64,000 nucleotides of DNA from Pelosinus fermentans JBW45. GTDB lineage: Bacteria > Bacillota > Negativicutes > DSM-13327. The stretch covers positions 3,130,501 to 3,194,500 of the forward strand of contig NZ_CP010978.1 in assembly GCF_000271665.2 (NCBI RefSeq), in the 5' to 3' direction. The notes beneath the pieces were generated by a model. The model was not told the DNA's origin and did not search any database. It saw only the letters and a program-made list of their open reading frames with translations. Both the position numbers and the translations under genes were made by a program. Of this stretch, positions 26,362-35,407 are shown one piece after another. Position 1 is the first letter of the stretch; each line of letters starts with the position of its first letter.

Positions 26362-28589
26362 CAATTATGTAGTCCTAGAAATGGACATTGACCCCTTTTC
26401 CTTATCATCCATTTTCTTTTAAAAAACCAAAAGCGATTGATTGCTCCCCAGCCACAGCCGAAGGTAATCAAAATTGCTCCTAACCATACTAAATTGATTA
26501 AAGGCTTATTACTGATTTCAACTTCAACACTATCTGATTTACTGATAGAAACGTTATCCAAAAGTCCAATGCTTATATTTCCATCCCTAGGATTAACCCC
26601 ATTAATGACGATTTCATATTGACCAAAAACCACTACAGGAGCACCAGTAACCACTCCGTTCTTATACACAAGCTCTGGCTGAATCGCTTCTGTCCTTCCC
26701 TCTTTTACCACTTCAAAGACGGTTTGCACTTTCATTTCCTGTCCGGTGGTACCTGTAATCATTTTCCAGGAAATAAACCTAATGATTACGTCATTTTGCT
26801 GACTTTCCTCTCCTGTTGCCAATCGAATTTCTGTAGCCGTATGGTCTTCATGCTTCATGACAGGGGCTACATATAAATCCGCTAGCCATCTGCGGTCAAT
26901 AGCCGGCTCTCTAGCAGATGGCTGCCCTTCTTTATTGTATTTAGTAAAGGCCTGTATCAAAGAAGGCTCTATCTTCTGGTGGCCGACAATAAAATTTTGA
27001 TAAAATCCACTACCGTCGTTCGCCTCTTCTTTACCTATATATGTAATTTCACTCCCCAGGATTTGTTTAGGTTGTTGTAGATTTAAGGTTGTCACCGTCG
27101 ACTCATTGGCAGCAGAAGAGGCGACAATACCGATTACCATAACGGCTAATCCAGCATGAGTAATAGCTGCTGGCCATGATGCTGCGCTTTCATTTCCCCT
27201 ACCTATGATAACATTCGCAATCAAAGCCGTAATGGAAAAAATGGTCGTTATTACTATCATAGGCTGGTATAATCCCAGCTTAAGCGGCAAAACCAATGAC
27301 AGCAAACCGATAATTCCCAACCACCAGTACTTCTTTAACGAAATAGCCTCATTAGGTTTTTTATTAAACATAGGAGAGATCGTAAGGAGCATAACCAAAG
27401 CTGCTGCTAATGGCAGCGACGTGTTATTATAAAAACTTTCACTCACATTTGACGGATTTCCTAATAACATCGTAACCAAGGGGGTAGACATCCCGATAAA
27501 AACCATTACCGCCATAAGACTAAAAATCAGTACGCTGCAGCCCAATGTAAATTCACGGCTGTTGACCCTGGTATATAATTCACCTTCTGGCAAGTCAGGC
27601 CAACGTATGATTAGCAAGGTTAAGCCAAAAAATATAGTAAGAAGCACAAACCCTGCCAGCAATCCCCCAACCCCTTCATCTGCAAAAGAGTGAGTAGAAA
27701 AATCACTTAAAACTCCGCTGCGAGTTAAAAATGTTCCATATAGCACGGTTACAAAGCTAAAAATACTTGCAAAATAAGCAGATCGAATAGCCGCTGATTT
27801 TAATCTTGCCCAGAATAAGCTATGTACCAAGGCTCCATTTACCAACCACGGCACGAGAGAGGAATTCTCCACGGGATCCCAGGCCCAATACCCTCCCCAA
27901 CCTAATACTTTATACGCCCAAAAACCCCCAATAAAAACACCGGCTCCCAAAGCACACCATGAAAACAAAGCCCAAGGCAATACTGCTGTCATCCAGGTTT
28001 TATGATTGTTAGAAAAAAGTCCTTCTAGAGCGTAAGCAAAGGGCACAGCCAAACCAGCATACCCCAAGAAGATAATTGGCGGATGAATAATCATCCAAAA
28101 ATCTTGTAACAAAGGGTTAAGTCCCACCCCGTCCAGTTGAGGTTGTGCCAGCAGCATAAAAGGTCCTTTTGCCAACAAAACAATCAGCAATATAGCCTGC
28201 AGCACGCTATAAACGGCCATAACACCAGGAGGTGTGTCGTTCTTTCGAGATAGTAGCAATCCAAATATCACATGAAATACCAACCACAGCATAAATGAAC
28301 CTTGCTGCCCCGCCCAAAATGCGGACAGCTTATACATAAAGGCCAACTCGCGAGACGAATAACTAAAAACATAAGCATAATCAAAGCGATTATCTAAGAT
28401 TAGATATAGTAAATAACCTGCTGCAATCCCAGCTAATATTGCTGACAAACGGTAACACTGTAATCCAACGTTGGCAGCCCTCCCCTTTCCTGAGCGCCGT
28501 GTAACAGTCGACAGATGCACATTGAAATAGGAAAATGCTGCTATACAGGTAACAAGCAAAGCGAAAACGATAGAAACATAGCCAACCAT
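26361..28589 (-). CDS. ccmF: Heme lyase CcmF/CycK
   Basis: 742 residues with about 15 membrane helices. CcmF joins heme delivered by holo-CcmE to apocytochrome CXXCH motifs on the outer face of the membrane. The tryptophan-rich heme-handling segment WGGYWAWDPVENSSLVPWL and the flanking conserved His positions (LQDFWMIIHPPIIFLGY, HSLFWARLK) are present, as is the C-terminal periplasmic domain before the last helix. Its start codon overlaps the ccmE stop by one base. Substrate NrfH/NrfA genes follow directly. Confidence 0.94.
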   Translation of the reverse strand: MVGYVSIVFALLVTCIAAFSYFNVHLSTVTRRSGKGRAANVGLQCYRLSAILAGIAAGYLLYLILDNRFDYAYVFSYSSRELAFMYKLSAFWAGQQGSFMLWLVFHVIFGLLLSRKNDTPPGVMAVYSVLQAILLIVLLAKGPFMLLAQPQLDGVGLNPLLQDFWMIIHPPIIFLGYAGLAVPFAYALEGLFSNNHKTWMTAVLPWALFSWCALGAGVFIGGFWAYKVLGWGGYWAWDPVENSSLVPWLVNGALVHSLFWARLKSAAIRSAYFASIFSFVTVLYGTFLTRSGVLSDFSTHSFADEGVGGLLAGFVLLTIFFGLTLLIIRWPDLPEGELYTRVNSREFTLGCSVLIFSLMAVMVFIGMSTPLVTMLLGNPSNVSESFYNNTSLPLAAALVMLLTISPMFNKKPNEAISLKKYWWLGIIGLLSLVLPLKLGLYQPMIVITTIFSITALIANVIIGRGNESAASWPAAITHAGLAVMVIGIVASSAANESTVTTLNLQQPKQILGSEITYIGKEEANDGSGFYQNFIVGHQKIEPSLIQAFTKYNKEGQPSAREPAIDRRWLADLYVAPVMKHEDHTATEIRLATGEESQQNDVIIRFISWKMITGTTGQEMKVQTVFEVVKEGRTEAIQPELVYKNGVVTGAPVVVFGQYEIVINGVNPRDGNISIGLLDNVSISKSDSVEVEISNKPLINLVWLGAILITFGCGWGAINRFWFFKRKWMIRKRGQCPFLGLHN

Positions 28590-28969
28590 TACTTATTCAC
28601 ACTCCCTTGCACAGACTGATATTTAGAAGGGCATTTTACTAATAATTTTTCAGCAATAAACTGATCATTCTGATATTTCCCAATAGCCACAATACTAGTC
28701 GCCTCTTCTATCCCATCCGGCTTAGTCCCCTTATATACAATCAACGCTTCTTGTCCGTTCTCATCTTGCAGCTTAAAAGTTATAGCTTTTTTGTCCTCTG
28801 TCATGATCACACGTTCTGAAATTAATACTCCACGCACCTGCACACTGCCGCTCATCGTTTTGGCCTTAGCAAAAGTAACGTATGGCGTTAGGGAACTTTT
28901 AAAACTGACAGCACTAAAAATAATGAATAGAGCAATAATACCGATACCAATTCCATGTCGTTTTTTCAT
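28589..28969 (-). CDS. ccmE: Heme chaperone CcmE, CxxxY type
   Basis: 126 residues from ATG 28969 (GGAGG 6 bp upstream); the open frame continues 48 codons back into ccmC and is not real there. One N-terminal anchor (about 6-22) is followed by an OB-fold domain (VQVRGVLISERV, ITFKLQDENG, ALIVYKGTKPD, IVAIGKY). The heme-attachment motif is C113-P-S-K-Y117, not the HxxxY of proteobacterial CcmE. The CxxxY form is known from archaea and Desulfovibrio. Neighbours ccmC and ccmF confirm the role. Confidence 0.92.
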   Translation of the reverse strand: MKKRHGIGIGIIALFIIFSAVSFKSSLTPYVTFAKAKTMSGSVQVRGVLISERVIMTEDKKAITFKLQDENGQEALIVYKGTKPDGIEEATSIVAIGKYQNDQFIAEKLLVKCPSKYQSVQGSVNK

Positions 28970-29042
28970 GGGTTTCCTCCTTATCCCATAGGAGTCTCTG
29001 GAGATAGCTATTCCGAGAGACTCCCCATGATGCGATCCACTC

Positions 29043-29669
29043 TTACGCTGATTTTTGTTTGTTGAGTACCATATAGTTAAAGCACTGCCAAAATAGTGCT
29101 GTACACGCCCCAACAGCCGCTAGAAGTACATAGATCATGATCGTATCCATTTCTAACTTACCAGCACTATTAATCACCGGTTCAGGATGCAATGAGAAAT
29201 AAAAACGTGGAATGATAAAAACTAAGAATGGTACCGTTAAAAAAGAGAGTAAAGCATAAACAGCAGATATTCTGGCTCGCTCTTTCTCTTCTTGAATGGA
29301 GGATCGTAATACTAAATAAGCTCCATAAATGAGCAGCAAAATAAAAATAGATGTTTGCCGCGGGTCCCAATTCCAATAAGCACCCCAAGTGAGTTTTGCA
29401 AAAACGGCACCGCTTATAGTTGCCAATAGACAAAATAGTAATCCTAAACTAGCGGCTGCTGAACTTTTCCAGTCATATTGTATATCTCGTGTACGCAGAT
29501 ATTGTACAGACCAGCCAGCCGACAACAAAAAAGCTAAAACCGATACCCAGGCAACTGGTATATGGAAAAAAGCAATTCTCACCAATTCACCCAATCCTTC
29601 TGCCGGGGGCACGATGTAGAATACCGCATATATCACTCCCATAATCCATAAAAGCAAGATGAGCTTCAA
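29043..29669 (-). CDS. ccmC: Heme delivery protein CcmC
   Basis: 208 residues, six membrane helices. CcmC loads heme onto CcmE. The WWD motif WGAYWNWDPRQTS and the conserved histidine segments IAFFHIPVAWVSVLAF and FSLHPEPVI are in the expected order. It is 17 bp after ccmB and 73 bp before ccmE. No ccmD reading frame is evident in that 73-bp gap. Confidence 0.93.
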   Translation of the reverse strand: MKLILLLWIMGVIYAVFYIVPPAEGLGELVRIAFFHIPVAWVSVLAFLLSAGWSVQYLRTRDIQYDWKSSAAASLGLLFCLLATISGAVFAKLTWGAYWNWDPRQTSIFILLLIYGAYLVLRSSIQEEKERARISAVYALLSFLTVPFLVFIIPRFYFSLHPEPVINSAGKLEMDTIMIYVLLAAVGACTALFWQCFNYMVLNKQKSA

Positions 29670-29686
29670 TTACAATCCCCCCAAAA

Positions 29687-30364
29687 TCAGTCGTACCAAA
29701 GATAATCGAATACTATGGATGATGCAATCATCAGTACCACATTATAGGCTGCCATAAACAGGATGTCAGATATATCGGGCTTAACATTCATCAAGATCTT
29801 AGCTGTAGCACTAATACTACTTAAAAATTGGGGCAATAATATGGGAAATGTCAATACCGTAAATAATGCATTTTTCCCCTGGGTCTTGGCTACCATAGCG
29901 GCAGTAATCGTGCTGGCAGCTGCAATACCTATATCGCCAAGAATCAAGACCACAATAAATATCGACCAATGATAAATATCTACATTCAGAAAAAGGATAA
30001 ATAATGGAATGATTAACATCGTCAGAGCCAATAACATAATAATATTAAACAATAACTTACCAAATAGTACAGCTTGCCCTGACCCATAAAGCTGCAGCGC
30101 TATGATAGTGCCCGACTCCTCTTCTTGAACAAAAACTCTAGACAGTCCAGCCATAGCACAAAAAAACAATAGTACCCACAATAAAGCTGCTGTAAGATCC
30201 GCAGGTAAACTTGCTGCACCAATGGACATACTAATGCTGGCTAAGGATATTAAAGCAAACATAAACAATGCGCTCACAGCATAACGGGTTCTAAACTCAC
30301 ATAATCCATCTTTCATCATGATTGCCCAAATGCAATTAAGCAAGTTCAATCTTATAGTCGGCAT
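29687..30364 (-). CDS. ccmB: Heme exporter permease CcmB
   Basis: 225 residues from ATG 30364, 6 bp behind GGGAGG and overlapping ccmA by 29 bp. Six hydrophobic segments and FVQEEESGTIIALQLYGSGQAVLFGKL, DIGIAAASTITAAMVAKTQGK and LTFPILLPQFLSS match CcmB. With CcmA it forms the ABC complex that powers release of holo-CcmE from CcmC. Confidence 0.92.
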   Translation of the reverse strand: MPTIRLNLLNCIWAIMMKDGLCEFRTRYAVSALFMFALISLASISMSIGAASLPADLTAALLWVLLFFCAMAGLSRVFVQEEESGTIIALQLYGSGQAVLFGKLLFNIIMLLALTMLIIPLFILFLNVDIYHWSIFIVVLILGDIGIAAASTITAAMVAKTQGKNALFTVLTFPILLPQFLSSISATAKILMNVKPDISDILFMAAYNVVLMIASSIVFDYLWYD

Positions 30365-30962
30365 GTTCCGCCTCCCATGGTTCATTTGTCGCAATAATGA
30401 TTGCCGCATTCTGTTCGAGTCCATTGCTAATCATTTGGGCTATGAGCCTCTTTCCATCAGCATCTAAATTGGAAGAGGGTTCATCTAATAACCACAACAA
30501 CGGCTGCATCGCTAGCATAAGAGCCAATTTTAAACGCTGCCGCATTCCTGTAGAATAGGTACGTACTAATTGATCCTTATCGATTGCTAAACCAACTTTT
30601 TGGCAATATCCCTCTATCTGATGCTCATTGCATCGTATTTTACGCAAGCGAGTAAAAAATAATATATTTTCACGGCCTGTCAAATCAGCATATAATATAA
30701 TTTCAGGAGATATGAGTCCCAAGCACGCCCGTCGTTCTTCTGCATCGAATTGCTTATTGTTACTTATAATTTGTATCGCACCTGTCGTTGGCTGATTAAG
30801 ACCTGCAATTATTTTTAGCAAGGTTGATTTGCCTGAACCGTTAGGTCCTGTAATGACTAGGCACTGTCCTGCATTCACTACAAGATTAATTCCCGTAAAT
30901 AAAACCCGTGTGCCGATACTCTTGCTGACATCCACAAGTTTCACACTGATATCTCGATACAT
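30336..30962 (-). CDS. ccmA: Heme ABC exporter ATPase CcmA
   Basis: 208 residues. Walker A GPNGSGKST, signature YSTGMRQRLKLALML, Walker B LLWLLDEPSSNLD. Gene order CcmA-CcmB-CcmC fixes the assignment among ABC ATPases. AGGAGGGGGGATAGCA precedes the ATG. It starts 119 bp after the response regulator gene; no terminator is seen in that gap, so transcription may continue from the two-component pair. A lone TAGGG half-box is at 31015-31019. Confidence 0.92.
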   Translation of the reverse strand: MYRDISVKLVDVSKSIGTRVLFTGINLVVNAGQCLVITGPNGSGKSTLLKIIAGLNQPTTGAIQIISNNKQFDAEERRACLGLISPEIILYADLTGRENILFFTRLRKIRCNEHQIEGYCQKVGLAIDKDQLVRTYSTGMRQRLKLALMLAMQPLLWLLDEPSSNLDADGKRLIAQMISNGLEQNAAIIIATNEPWEAEHADYKIELA

Positions 30963-31081
30963 TGCTATCCCCCCTCCTATCTTCTACTAAAAATAAATGC
31001 ACGAAAATGTTGTGTAGGGAGTTATGCTTTTATCATACTACAAGTTACTTACATCCAGCTTACAAAACTATTACGAAAAGA

Positions 31082-31768
31082 TTACATTTGAAATTTATAC
31101 CCTACGCCCCATACGGTTTTAATATAAAGAGGTTTAGATGGATCTGGCTCAATTTTTTCTCGTAAGCGCCGCATATGAACCGTAACGGTATTCTCGTCGC
31201 CATGGTAATCGCTATGCCAGATTTTATTAAGCAATTGCTTTCTGGTAAAAACTTGCTTAGGGTTACTGGCTAAAAGCCATAGCAGTTCAAATTCTTTCGT
31301 AGTTAACTCTATGATTTCTGAATCAATGTTTACCGACCTAGCCTTACTATCAATTCGTAAATTGCCAGACAGGATGCTTTCATTCTTCTCTTGCTTTTTC
31401 CCTTTTGCCCGGCGCAGTACCGCTTGTACCCGCAATACCAGCTCCGTTGGGCTAAAAGGCTTTGCAATATAATCGTCAACACCCATTCTAAAACCTGCAA
31501 TACGATCTAATTCATCGCCTTTTGCAGACAAAATAACGATAGACATATCATACTCCGCAATCAAGATACTACTTACATCCAAGCCATTAATCTTTGGCAG
31601 CATTAAATCAAGCACTACTAAATCAGGTTGTTCTCGTTTCGCCACGGCTAATGCCTCTTCACCATCCATAGCAATCACAACCATGTAGCCTTCCCTTTCA
31701 AAACAATGCTTAAGAATTTTTAGTATTTTATCGTCATCATCCACAATTAGAATTTTTTCCTTGAACAT
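31082..31768 (-). CDS. OmpR-family response regulator
   Basis: 228 residues. Receiver domain with the phospho-acceptor D54 in LVVLDLMLPKINGLD, acidic residues DDDD at 10-13 and K of DYIAKPFSP. A winged-helix DNA-binding domain follows (ELTTKEFELLWLLASNPKQVFTR, GDENTVTVHMRRLREKI, VWGVGYKF). The gene overlaps the 3' end of the kinase gene by 22 bp, so they are a pair. It lies directly upstream of ccmA; control of the ccm-nrf genes is the natural hypothesis. Confidence 0.93.
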   Translation of the reverse strand: MFKEKILIVDDDDKILKILKHCFEREGYMVVIAMDGEEALAVAKREQPDLVVLDLMLPKINGLDVSSILIAEYDMSIVILSAKGDELDRIAGFRMGVDDYIAKPFSPTELVLRVQAVLRRAKGKKQEKNESILSGNLRIDSKARSVNIDSEIIELTTKEFELLWLLASNPKQVFTRKQLLNKIWHSDYHGDENTVTVHMRRLREKIEPDPSKPLYIKTVWGVGYKFQM

Positions 31769-33402
31769 ATGTAGCCTCCCGTTCCAACAATCGGCAAAGT
31801 AAATGTAAAAACGCTCCCTTTACCAACTTTACTCTCCACTCTGATTTGTCCCCCATGCAGCTGAACAAAATTATGGGCTAAAGCAAGGCCCAATCCACTC
31901 CCCATATATTCCCTTTCACTAGGACTGCCAGCCTGTTTAAATTTTTCAAAAATAGAGCTTTGTTCTTCCTCGCGGATACCAATACCCGTATCCTTCACAG
32001 CTATCTTTAGATACGGCTCCTGCTTCTGATGAATGACCTCCGCCTCAATGCTAATTGAGCCGTTGGAAGGGGTGAACTTCACGGCATTACCAATCAGATT
32101 TTTGATAATATGACTTACTTTGTCATAATCAGCCATGATCATCGGTACTGCGGAACTAATATTGCTATGAAACTGAAGATTCTTTTTAAGCAGTAATGGT
32201 GAGATAATGCGAGCAATATTATCAACAATCTCTCTAATATCTATAGGCTGCATGTCTAACATGATTAAACCAGCCTCAATTTTAGACATATCCAAAATAT
32301 CATTGATCTGACTTAGCAGTTGATGTGAACTTTCAAAGATATCCTCCAGATAGTCCCGTTGCTGACTACTCAAATTTTCTTCATATAATAATATTTCACT
32401 AAAAGCAATAATGGCTGTCAAAGGCGTTCGTAGTTCATGGCTCATCACCGCTAAAAATTCTGACTTGAGTTGATCCGCTTGACTGAGCTTGTCATTCATA
32501 GCCCGCAGTGCAGCGCCTTGTTCAAGCAGCTGTACATTCGCTTCTTGCAGCAGATGAGTGCGTTCGTTAACCTTTTGCTCTAATTCACTATAAAAATGCT
32601 GGATTTTATCTGCCATGGTATTAAAAGCTTCCACAAAAGATTTCATTTCATCATAAGTATGAATATCAACCAATTTCGTTTCCAATTGTCCATCTCCTAT
32701 AGATGTCACCTTCGCAGTAAGTTCTTGGATCGGCATAATCACAATGTGCTCCATTAAAATATAAATCAGTCCAATGATGGCTAAAACCATAAACACAATA
32801 AACAATAATTGATTCATGATATAGCTTCTCTGATTTGTTTCGTAAGTAGTCATAGGAACGATAATACTAATAGCTCCAGCAAAATCACCCGCCGTAAAGC
32901 CCTCTTTCAGATTTCCTGATATATCCTTGCCACCTGCTGGCTTACCATGGCAAGGCATGCAGCTTTCATCATAATATAAAGGAGAAAAGTAGCGAAAAAC
33001 TTTTTCCCCACCATGCACATCATATCCCCACACTGCTGGAAGATCAGAATTGGCGGCCAATACTTTCATCTTTTCAATTTCAAAACTATCAGGAGTATTT
33101 TCTGGAGCACGTACAGAAAAACGAGTTTGTTTAATTTTATAACCGGAAGATTGATTGAAAAAATCACCAACCTCCTTCCCCACTGCCGCAGGGTTTAGAT
33201 GTTTAAATTCATAATGTCCCTGTGAATCCGAATTGATGTTATCTTGCCTGAGAGCAATAACAGAACGAGTAGCAATAAGCTGTCTGGCGACCACTGCTGC
33301 TTTCTCACGCATTTCTTCCTCAGCTTGTATGCTGTATTGATGAATATTCCATAATAAATTTATTGTCATCAACACTGTTACCACAGCAGCTATACTCAAC
33401 AT
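31747..33402 (-). CDS. Sensor histidine kinase with periplasmic heme-c (DUF3365) domain
   Basis: 551 residues. One N-terminal helix (about 3-20), then a periplasmic DUF3365/Tll0287-like sensor domain with the heme c motif CMPCH (C148, C151, H152), a second helix (about 197-217), HAMP (218-270), a coiled segment, HisKA with H322 in MSHELRTPLTAI, and an HATPase domain (NLIGNAVKF, DTGIGIREEEQSSIFEKF, GSGLGLALAHNFVQLHGG). A covalently bound heme could sense redox, NO or oxygen. Start is uncertain: GAGGTGAG lies 33 bp upstream of the ATG at 33402, and the frame between them reads IVIRNSLSIRF with no standard start codon. Confidence 0.9.
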   Translation of the reverse strand: MLSIAAVVTVLMTINLLWNIHQYSIQAEEEMREKAAVVARQLIATRSVIALRQDNINSDSQGHYEFKHLNPAAVGKEVGDFFNQSSGYKIKQTRFSVRAPENTPDSFEIEKMKVLAANSDLPAVWGYDVHGGEKVFRYFSPLYYDESCMPCHGKPAGGKDISGNLKEGFTAGDFAGAISIIVPMTTYETNQRSYIMNQLLFIVFMVLAIIGLIYILMEHIVIMPIQELTAKVTSIGDGQLETKLVDIHTYDEMKSFVEAFNTMADKIQHFYSELEQKVNERTHLLQEANVQLLEQGAALRAMNDKLSQADQLKSEFLAVMSHELRTPLTAIIAFSEILLYEENLSSQQRDYLEDIFESSHQLLSQINDILDMSKIEAGLIMLDMQPIDIREIVDNIARIISPLLLKKNLQFHSNISSAVPMIMADYDKVSHIIKNLIGNAVKFTPSNGSISIEAEVIHQKQEPYLKIAVKDTGIGIREEEQSSIFEKFKQAGSPSEREYMGSGLGLALAHNFVQLHGGQIRVESKVGKGSVFTFTLPIVGTGGYICSRKKF

Positions 33403-33721
33403 AAATCGTATACTAAGGCTATTTCTTATAACTATCTCACCTCAAAATCTATTTTTGACATTCTAATTTACAATACAATTCGCATAATTTTCTGCAAATC
33501 CTTCCAAAGTCATCATAATTAGCCATGAATCAACATTTATGGTAGAATTGACATCATGACATTTAGAATCTTTCAATTTAGATATTCTTATATATATTGA
33601 ATAACTATTCTACATGGCAGTCGTCAGGAATCGAATCCCTATATTCCATTCCTGGCAGACTAACAATCAATATACAAGTTTTTTAATGCATTGTATATAG
33701 ATAAATAAGCAGGTGTTTAAC
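33403..33721. other. 319-bp divergent intergenic region with a strong hairpin
   Basis: No gene seen. It carries a long hairpin: AGTCGTCAGGAATCGAA (33619-33635) and TTCCATTCCTGGCAGACT (33644-33661) pair over about 15 bp with a bulge and one mismatch, with loop TCCCTATA. It lies 60 bp upstream of the SGNH gene on the plus strand. It superficially resembles a tRNA T-arm, but no acceptor, D or anticodon arm is present. No T run follows directly. Confidence 0.4.
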
Positions 33722-35341
33722 ATGAGGCGATTTTTAGTTTTTATAGTAATACTGATGACCCTATTATTTTTTATTGAAAGCAACGACAGAATCGGATTAA
33801 CGGAATATAAACCACTCGTAGATATCACAAATATAGGAGATAAATATACGCTGACTTGGTCACCAATATCGTATTTCGCCTATTACGAAGTGGAAATACT
33901 AAATCAAATTCCAGAAAAAGATCAAAACTTCTCCATTGCACTCCCTCTTCATCGGATTATCAAATATCGTACCTTTGAAAATTCTATTACAATCAACCAG
34001 AACTTTCCAGAAAGTGCTTACCTTAGAGTGTCTGCCCATAGCTTATTTCACCATCCTTTAGGTTCTTATTCTGATTTTATCCCAATAACAAAGACCGGCA
34101 TGAATCAAGATGCGATGCAAACTAAACCCCTTTCCTTGATCCATTACCCCACCCATACTCCTGCCTCTAATTTTCCTATGTTAATGTGGACCACACTTCC
34201 AGGGGCTGTTTATTATGAGATCGAATTTTTAAGTTCTCCTCCCGAAAATCCAAATGGTTTATTCCCTTCCCGCTATCAGATATTTTCTTCACGAGAAGTA
34301 TTTACAAATGGCTATAGCATCAACCTATCTACCTATCCTAATGATCACTTATATTGGCGAGTTCGAGCTCTAGATTATACCGGAGATCCGATCGGAGTAT
34401 TTTCCGATGCTGCCGAAGTTCGTATTGATCATACCTTGCCTCCAAATCTAAAACCCCTATCAAACACTGGCTATAAGACTGCCAATATGCCAGTACCTCT
34501 CTACCCTGTATTTTCATGGATTCCCATTACTGGGGCCACCTCTTATGAAATTGAATTAACCTCAGCACCACCCGAAAATCCAAATGGAGTACAACCATCT
34601 CGTCATCGCCTTAGACAACAAATTGTTACTATGGGTTCAGATTACTATGATGAAACGCCTTTAGGCACCCCTGGTACCTATTATTGGCGTGTTCGCGGCT
34701 TAGATGGAAATGGCACGGCAGTTGGTGTTTATTCGAATGCGGAATCCTTTGTCGTCGACCGCTCCCCAGGCAAATATGCAGCTACTTTGGGTGATAGTAT
34801 CACCCATGGTGGCGGTGCAATTTCCTATTCACCTGCTGATGTCGAATATAGTTTTCAAACGTATTTATCCTTTCCCACTATCAATTTAGGGAAAAGCGGC
34901 GATACTTCTGCCTCTATGCTAAGTCGATTTGATGCGGATGTATTGCCGTATCATCCTATGTTTCTGATTATTATGGGCGGGAGCAATAGTTTACGGGGAG
35001 GTGTGCCCGGCAGCCAAGTCATCAAAGAGCTGAGTGCAATTCGCGATAAATGCTTAGTTCATGGCATTCGACCCATTTTTTTAACACTGCCGCCGATTAA
35101 TCCTCAGGCCATTCAGCAGGTATTTAATGAAGAAACCATACCTGAATGGCAAAAAGAATTTGCTGTCGTAAACCATTTTATTCGTCAGCAGCGATACCAT
35201 ATTGATCTTGAACCCTATTTTACAGATGGAAATCAAACCTTGCCCCTCCGCTACGCTACGGATGGGCTGCATCTAGATATCGAAGGCAAAAAACTAATGG
35301 CACAAATTATTAATGCCAACTGGGCTTCAGTAACGCAATAA
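33722..35341 (+). CDS. Secreted SGNH-hydrolase protein with three beta-sandwich-like repeats
   Basis: 539 residues from ATG 33722, 6 bp after AGGTG; an in-frame GTG at 33713 lies in that ribosome binding site. The N-terminus RRFLVFIVILMTLLFF is a signal peptide or anchor. Three related modules of about 90-100 residues follow, sharing Y-E-I/V-E and SxPPENPNG...SR-Y/H...LYWRVR...D-x-x-G...GVFSDA; the second and third are closest. The C-terminal 190 residues are an SGNH esterase: block I ATLGDSITHGGG, GGSNSLRGG, and block V ATDGLHLDIEG with catalytic Asp/His. It probably deacylates an extracytoplasmic glycan or lipid; the substrate is unknown. The modules look fibronectin-III-like. Confidence 0.82.
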   Translation: MRRFLVFIVILMTLLFFIESNDRIGLTEYKPLVDITNIGDKYTLTWSPISYFAYYEVEILNQIPEKDQNFSIALPLHRIIKYRTFENSITINQNFPESAYLRVSAHSLFHHPLGSYSDFIPITKTGMNQDAMQTKPLSLIHYPTHTPASNFPMLMWTTLPGAVYYEIEFLSSPPENPNGLFPSRYQIFSSREVFTNGYSINLSTYPNDHLYWRVRALDYTGDPIGVFSDAAEVRIDHTLPPNLKPLSNTGYKTANMPVPLYPVFSWIPITGATSYEIELTSAPPENPNGVQPSRHRLRQQIVTMGSDYYDETPLGTPGTYYWRVRGLDGNGTAVGVYSNAESFVVDRSPGKYAATLGDSITHGGGAISYSPADVEYSFQTYLSFPTINLGKSGDTSASMLSRFDADVLPYHPMFLIIMGGSNSLRGGVPGSQVIKELSAIRDKCLVHGIRPIFLTLPPINPQAIQQVFNEETIPEWQKEFAVVNHFIRQQRYHIDLEPYFTDGNQTLPLRYATDGLHLDIEGKKLMAQIINANWASVTQ

Positions 35342-35362
35342 TTTTGAAAACTACTGATAAAA

Positions 35363-35407
35363 AGAAACAGGCTCCCATGCCTTTAGACGACATGGGAGTC
35401 TGTTTCT
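35363..35407. terminator. Terminator shared by the SGNH gene and tyrA
   Basis: Stem AGAAACAGGCTCCCATG (35363-35379) / CATGGGAGTCTGTTTCT (35391-35407) with one mismatch. On the minus strand, half of it is the last coding bases of tyrA (ETDSHVV and stop), followed by TTTTTATC. Confidence 0.8.

Noticed and set aside
28970-29113. N-terminal 48-residue extension of CcmE
   Set aside because: It overlaps ccmC and lacks the membrane anchor at its start; GGAGG marks the ATG at 28969.
31015-31028. NreC-like box upstream of ccmA
   Set aside because: Only the TAGGG half fits; the second half reads ATGCT and there is no partner at 22 bp.
33619-33661. tRNA-like sequence (GGAATCGAATCCC)
   Set aside because: Only a T-arm-like piece is present; acceptor, D and anticodon arms are missing. 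It is better described as a single hairpin.
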